The notes below the pieces were generated by a model. It worked only from the letters and a program-made list of their open reading frames with translations. It was not told where the DNA came from and searched no databases. This document shows positions 60,175-64,000 of a stretch of DNA of 64,000 nucleotides, piece by piece; positions within the stretch are counted from its first letter, which is position 1; every line of letters starts with the position of its first letter. A program made the position numbers and the translations under genes. This DNA comes from Blautia_A ammoniilytica. Its GTDB lineage: Bacteria; Bacillota; Clostridia; Lachnospirales; Lachnospiraceae. The stretch is from contig NZ_JAOQJL010000007.1 in the NCBI RefSeq assembly GCF_025566965.1, positions 68,174-132,173 of the forward strand. The letters run 5' to 3'.

Positions 60175-60895
60175 TGCACATTGTCATTTAGATTTAATGG
60201 ATAATATGCTAGAGTTTATAAATGAAATACAGAATTCTGATATGAATTTATTTGCGGTTGGAACTACACCGAAGGCATATAGTAGAGAAATACAATTTTG
60301 CAAGAATGCTAGAAATATTCATGTTGGTTTAGGGATGCATCCGCAATTAGTATCTAGTGGCTATGATGATATGCAGTTATTTAAATCTCTCATTGAAAAA
60401 AGCCATTATATTGGTGAGGTGGGATTGGATTTTAGTAAAGGATATATTCAGACCAAAGAATTACAAATAAATATTTTTAGTGAGATTGTTAAGTTATGTG
60501 AACAATACAGTGAAAAAGTGATTTCTATTCATTCACTTAAATCGACAAGTACGGTAATTGAAATTTTAAGAACATACAAAAGACAAAAGAGTAATAAATA
60601 TATATTTCATTGGTTTACAGGTTCTATGCCACAATTAGAAAAAGCGATTGAATTGGGATGCTACTTTTCAATAAATCCGGGAATGTTGAAAACAAAATCG
60701 GGAATGGAAGTGATAAAAGCTATACCAATTGATCATGTGTTGTTAGAGACGGATGCACCATTTGCACTCAAAGTTCAACACATAGATGAAATAGAAAAGG
60801 AACTCAAAAGAACCATGTCGAGGATATCGGATGTAATTGGATTCGACATATCTGATATAATTAATAAGAATTCAAAAGAAGTGTTTTGCTACTGA
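60164..60895 (+). CDS. qatD: QatD, TatD-like metal-dependent DNase
   Basis: A 243-residue TatD-family hydrolase. All metal ligands are visible: H7-x-H9 region in YDAHCHLDL, E85 in GEVGLDF, His in SIHSLKS, His in FHWFTGS, and Asp in LLETDAPF. It is slightly shorter than housekeeping TatD. It is the putative effector nuclease of the Qat system. The start at 60164 has GAGGATGAG at suitable distance; an in-frame ATG at 60155 lies too close to the box. It overlaps qatC by 11 bases. Confidence 0.9.
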   Translation: MIYDAHCHLDLMDNMLEFINEIQNSDMNLFAVGTTPKAYSREIQFCKNARNIHVGLGMHPQLVSSGYDDMQLFKSLIEKSHYIGEVGLDFSKGYIQTKELQINIFSEIVKLCEQYSEKVISIHSLKSTSTVIEILRTYKRQKSNKYIFHWFTGSMPQLEKAIELGCYFSINPGMLKTKSGMEVIKAIPIDHVLLETDAPFALKVQHIDEIEKELKRTMSRISDVIGFDISDIINKNSKEVFCY

Positions 60896-60903
60896 ATATT
60901 TAA

Positions 60904-61034
60904 TGAAGAAACATTGATAAAGGCTAACTGATGACGTGCTACTAAGAAAGGATACTAATAGGAGTCACAATTTCTGGTTGGCTTTTACTTAATCTTCTAT
61001 GATAGTGAAAGATGTTGGATATGGTATGATAAAT
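60904..61034 (+). pseudogene. decayed serine-recombinase 3' end and downstream sequence
   Basis: 60904-60938 resembles 55621-55657 in recombinase 2 (GAAGAAAC, TGATAAAGGCT and CTGATG in common; the frame reads EETLIKA then stops). 60961-60986 matches 55923-55948, the recombinase terminator region, at 20 of 26 bases with all six differences transitions. 61021-61032 (ATGGTATGATAA) resembles the repeats at 55967 and 55987. About 240 bases between the first two blocks are missing here. Confidence 0.55.
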
Positions 61035-61061
61035 GTGCGAGTATGCTTAGAGGTGATTTAA

Positions 61062-61961
61062 ATGTATAACTTAACAAAATGTGCATTGTGTGGAAATGAA
61101 GCAGAATTGGAATTGAGCCATACAGTGCCAAAGATGGCTGTAAGGACATTAAAGAAAACAGCAATAGGTAATATTCGGAGTACAGAGAACCCTAACAAAA
61201 CCATACAGGATAGCGAGAAGTTGTACATGTTGTGTGGAGATTGCGAGGATTTATTTAGTGAAAAAGAAACTTGGTTTGCTAACAAAATATTTCATCCTTA
61301 TTTAAAAAAGGAGAAAACTATTTTTGACTACGATGAGAATTTGGCTTACTTTATAACTTCTGTTAATTGGAGAAGTCTTTATTTGGATATTTTAGATTTT
61401 GTTGAGAATTCAGTGGTTGGTATAGATGCGTTGGAATGTTTGATTGAATCTGAAAAAATAATGAATGAATTCCTGCGAGGAAAACGTAATGATTTAGGGA
61501 AAATAGAAAATCACATTTTCTTTTTTGATGACATAAAAGAATTATCTGTTGGTGCGAGCAATTTTGCAGATTTGAAACTGCATGCGACTTTTCATAGAGG
61601 GATAGGTAGTTACACTTTTTGTTACGAAGATGAAAAGACCTATGGTACTTTAACAAATATGATGGGAGTAATACTTGTTACTCTTTATCATAAAGGGCAA
61701 AGAGAAGTATGGAATAATACAGAGATTTTGAATGGCGTGGGGCGTATTGAAGCGAAAGATCAGCAGATACAGAGTGTTTTTGGAAATGAGTTAATACATA
61801 TCATGGAAACAGCAAAGAAAGCATCTGAAGCTATGAGTGTAGCACAACAAAAGAAAGCAGAGGATAGAATAAAGGCTGCTGGAGAAGATGTAAAAAATTA
61901 TTCAGTTTTTCAAGACTGGATGAATGATATGGATTTAAAGAACAGAATCACAGATAAGTGA
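61062..61961 (+). CDS. HNH-like zinc protein, candidate defence nuclease
   Basis: A 299-residue protein. The N-terminal treble clef is C7-x2-C10 (CALCG), then ELSH20TVPKM, then C58-x2-C61 (LCGDCEDLFSEKE). This is the layout of HNH nucleases with SH in place of DH. The conserved NPNKTIQDSEKLYMLC and IFHPYLKKEKTIFDYDENLAYFITSVNWRSLYLDI segments mark a family I have seen in defence islands but cannot name. The C-terminal 200 residues are helical, without known domain. It stands alone behind AGAGGTG, between qatD and the gap. Confidence 0.6.
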   Translation: MYNLTKCALCGNEAELELSHTVPKMAVRTLKKTAIGNIRSTENPNKTIQDSEKLYMLCGDCEDLFSEKETWFANKIFHPYLKKEKTIFDYDENLAYFITSVNWRSLYLDILDFVENSVVGIDALECLIESEKIMNEFLRGKRNDLGKIENHIFFFDDIKELSVGASNFADLKLHATFHRGIGSYTFCYEDEKTYGTLTNMMGVILVTLYHKGQREVWNNTEILNGVGRIEAKDQQIQSVFGNELIHIMETAKKASEAMSVAQQKKAEDRIKAAGEDVKNYSVFQDWMNDMDLKNRITDK

Positions 61962-62079
61962 TACAGAAGTGGGGGTAAAGGCTATCCCCATAAGAGGGGT
62001 ATAAACCTTTTCGCAAAAGATGACGATTTCGCTATTTAGTATAAGAAGTAACTTTCACCGCACGTTGAGACGGTTGTTC

Positions 62080-62385
62080 NNNNNNNNNNNNNNNNNNNNN
62101 NNNNNNNNNNNNNNNNNNNNNNNNNNNNNNNNNNNNNNNNNNNNNNNNNNNNNNNNNNNNNNNNNNNNNNNNNNNNNNNNNNNNNNNNNNNNNNNNNNNN
62201 NNNNNNNNNNNNNNNNNNNNNNNNNNNNNNNNNNNNNNNNNNNNNNNNNNNNNNNNNNNNNNNNNNNNNNNNNNNNNNNNNNNNNNNNNNNNNNNNNNNN
62301 NNNNNNNNNNNNNNNNNNNNNNNNNNNNNNNNNNNNNNNNNNNNNNNNNNNNNNNNNNNNNNNNNNNNNNNNNNNNNNNNNNNNN
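62080..62385. other. assembly gap (306 N)
   Basis: A run of 306 N, so the distance across it may be an estimate. To its left, 61962-62079 holds only a short GGGG/CCCC hairpin and no gene. The bases to its right (62388-62444) can be read as the last 18 codons of a gene ending EIFCDDLRTSLISRRNNT that overlaps tnpV by ATGA, so a mobile-element gene may lie in the gap. Genes on the two sides should not be assumed to be linked. Confidence 0.9.
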
Positions 62386-62440
62386 CTGAAATATTTTGCG
62401 ATGATTTAAGGACATCGCTGATTTCAAGGAGGAATAACAC

Positions 62441-62812
62441 ATGAAAAGCACATTTGAAAAAATGGGTGGAACCTACACACTTGGCGCAGACGGAATTTAC
62501 TATTCGAATCTTGTCAGTACAGATGAAGAACCGCATTATGGGAAATATGGAATGATGCGGAAAACATATCTGAAAGAGCATCGTCCGGCAATGTATTCAC
62601 TGTATATGCTGGAAGACAGACTGACAGAACATCTGAATACTGTGGACGATGAAGCACAGGAGAGAATGGATATTCTGGTGAGTCAGATGATGGAGAAGCA
62701 GGGCATTACGGAAGAATTGAAAGCTCGTGACCAGATGGAATGGGTTAGAGCGGTAAATAATGCCCGGAATGCTGCAGAAGAGATTGTGTTGAAAGAATTA
62801 GTGTATATTTAA
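62441..62812 (+). CDS. tnpV: transposon-encoded protein TnpV
   Basis: A 123-residue protein matching TnpV of Tn4451-like elements: MKSTFEKMGGTYTLGADGIYYSNLVSTDEEPHYGKYGMMRKTYLKEHRPAMYSLYMLEDRLTEHL. It is a helical, probably regulatory protein whose function is not established. It is a marker of Clostridia mobile elements. GGAGG precedes the start, and a terminator follows. Its presence says that the DNA right of the gap, or inside it, belongs to another element. Confidence 0.85.
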   Translation: MKSTFEKMGGTYTLGADGIYYSNLVSTDEEPHYGKYGMMRKTYLKEHRPAMYSLYMLEDRLTEHLNTVDDEAQERMDILVSQMMEKQGITEELKARDQMEWVRAVNNARNAAEEIVLKELVYI

Positions 62813-62819
62813 AGCGTGG

Positions 62820-62845
62820 AAAGCTCCTTCGGGAGCTTTTCAGTG
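62820..62845 (+). terminator. terminator after tnpV
   Basis: AAAGCTCC-TTCG-GGAGCTTT (62820-62839) followed by a short T run. The UUCG tetraloop makes it stable. Confidence 0.7.
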
Positions 62846-62978
62846 TTTGTAAGAGTTTATATAAAATGGGCTAAGAAGGTGGTATGATCAAAATAACAGA
62901 TTAAAATTTATATTAAGAAATGAATTTAAAATTTTTAATTATGAAATAAAACGTAAGATAATTTCAGAGGTGAGAATA

Positions 62979-63965
62979 ATGGATAGAATTGCATTAGTAA
63001 TCGGTAATTCTGATTATTCAAATGTAGGGAAATTGAATAATCCTAAGAATGATGCTGACGATATTGCTAGTATTTTGAATAAATTAAATTTTGATGTTAC
63101 AAAAATAATGGATGCAAATTTAATAGATATTCAAAAATCTGTTAATGATTTTTTACAGGCATTAGATGAATATGCTGTAGGGGTATTTTTTTATGCAGGG
63201 CATGGTATGCAAATCGACGGTAAAAATTTTATCGTTCCTATTGATTTAAAGTTAAGTGATAAAAGCAAGACAATGGTCTCTTGTTATTGTTTAAATTCGC
63301 TGTTAGAAGGTGCATCTTCATATAAGGGAAAAACATTAATATGTATATTGGATGCATGTCGAGATAATCCTTTTGCTATGGGGAGGGGATTTTTAACAGG
63401 CTTTGCGCCATTTAATAATCCACCTAAAGGTACTATGATTGCTTATTCTACAAGCGCTGACTGTAGTGCATTTGATGGACAATGTAGTAATGGATTATAT
63501 ACACAAGTTTTAAAAGATGCTATGCTTATTCCAAATTTGAAAATTGAAGAAATGTTTAAATTTGTTAGAAATAAAGTGTCAGAAATATCAATTAGCCAAT
63601 ACGGAGAAGAACAGCTTTCATGGGAATATTCTTCGTTAGTGGGAGACTTTTATTTTTCTGTTACGCCACAACCAGTCAATGAACAGGTTACTGATGAGAA
63701 AATATATGAATTCATATGTGCTCGTCGAAAATCTTATGAGAATGCTTCGGATAATATTTATGATATTGAATGTTTGCCATATATAGATGCCTATAATAAA
63801 TATCATATACCAATTATTAAAATTTTACGTGCATATTCAAGAGTAGATTATTCAAAAAGAGGATTTCAGTTTTCGGATGCTACTATAGATCAGTTAAACA
63901 GCAATTATTGCAAATTCTGCTCGAACGGTACGCCTATTCTGAAATCAGCGGTACATTCATTCTGA
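62979..63965 (+). CDS. caspase-like (C14) protease, 3' end altered
   Basis: A 328-residue protein. The caspase domain fills residues 1-230: RIALVIGNSDYSNVGKLNNPKNDADDIASILNKLNFDV, the catalytic His in FFYAGH75GMQI, the catalytic Cys in ILDAC127RDNPF, and GTMIAYSTSADCSAFDG, the substrate loop. The C-terminal 90 residues have no known domain. The final 13 or so residues are encoded by tandem repeats of an apparent IS end, so the native C-terminus is probably lost. Caspases of this type serve as effectors in abortive phage defence. The start at 62979 follows AGAGGTG. Confidence 0.82.
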   Translation: MDRIALVIGNSDYSNVGKLNNPKNDADDIASILNKLNFDVTKIMDANLIDIQKSVNDFLQALDEYAVGVFFYAGHGMQIDGKNFIVPIDLKLSDKSKTMVSCYCLNSLLEGASSYKGKTLICILDACRDNPFAMGRGFLTGFAPFNNPPKGTMIAYSTSADCSAFDGQCSNGLYTQVLKDAMLIPNLKIEEMFKFVRNKVSEISISQYGEEQLSWEYSSLVGDFYFSVTPQPVNEQVTDEKIYEFICARRKSYENASDNIYDIECLPYIDAYNKYHIPIIKILRAYSRVDYSKRGFQFSDATIDQLNSNYCKFCSNGTPILKSAVHSF

Positions 63966-64000
63966 TTTAGCGGTACGCGTTTTCTGCTCAAAACGGTACG
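63915..64000. mobile_element. end of a probable IS21-family element, cut by the window edge
   Basis: Tandem imperfect repeats of 22-23 bases, each starting CGGTAC and holding TTCTG about ten bases on, begin at 63926, 63949, 63971 and 63994. TTCTGCTCGAA at 63915 looks like the end of another unit. Multiple terminal repeats of about 20 bases are known in IS21-type elements, where IstA binds. The istA/istB genes would lie beyond the window. Confidence 0.6.

Noticed and set aside
58813..60895. Reading the QueC-like and TatD-like genes as queuosine synthesis and housekeeping TatD
   Set aside because: No queD, queE or queF is nearby, the QueC-like protein is twice the usual length, and the KAP-QatB-QueC-TatD order is specific to Qat.
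62020..62581. Open frames running across the N gap
   Set aside because: They are open only because unknown bases carry no stop codons. Nothing can be said about coding there beyond the short frame to its right.

Overview
The window looks like a chromosomal segment of a gut Clostridia, most likely Lachnospiraceae. The reasons are moderate GC, strong GGAGG-type ribosome binding sites, and homology in style of the chromosomal genes (a DJ-1 family protein, a CYTH phosphatase, ProC) and of the mobile genes. The genus cannot be fixed from the sequence. No rRNA, tRNA or CRISPR array was seen. A run of 306 N (62080-62385) marks an assembly gap.

Layout. (1) 1-3250: chromosomal genes, then an IS1182-type insertion sequence with matching terminal repeats. 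(2) 3422-14287: a locus resembling mecA/blaR1-blaI. It holds a class B penicillin-binding protein with an extra N-terminal NTF2-like domain, three tandem paralogous exported proteins and an Asp-box membrane protein. Converging on these are a BlaR1-type sensor protease and a BlaI-type repressor. Six copies of a TTAC-N4-GTAA dyad lie at the promoters at both ends, so the cluster is very probably one beta-lactam-induced regulon. (3) About 14.7-55.95 kb: a siphovirus prophage of about 41 kb. Its order is regulators, replication (family A polymerase, VirE/D5-like helicase, SNF2 helicase, VRR-NUC), an orphan MazF, HNH, two orphan DNA methyltransferases, an amidoligase/GGCT cassette, terminase, portal, protease, capsid, connectors, tail (with a programmed -1 frameshift), GH18 tail protein, holin, endolysin and three serine-recombinase genes. 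(4) 56.1-60.9 kb: a complete four-gene QatABCD anti-phage operon. It is followed by a decayed copy of a recombinase 3' end, an HNH-like zinc protein, the gap, TnpV, and a caspase-like protease. The caspase gene runs into what looks like the end of an IS21-type element.

How the parts work together. In region 2 the repressor would hold down the penicillin-binding protein, its companions and its own operon until BlaR1 senses a beta-lactam. In region 3 the genes run in the usual temporal order, with terminators closing the early/accessory unit (33519-33546), the tail unit (50804-50829), the lysis unit (52775-52819) and the recombinases (55915-55951). The accessory cassette at 30.4-33.5 kb stands out. 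Two neighbouring genes share a C-terminal module, both have hairpins that would hide the ribosome binding site, and both carry related upstream motifs. In region 4 AT-rich defence genes lie beside recombinases and recombinase debris, as expected of a defence island built by repeated insertion.
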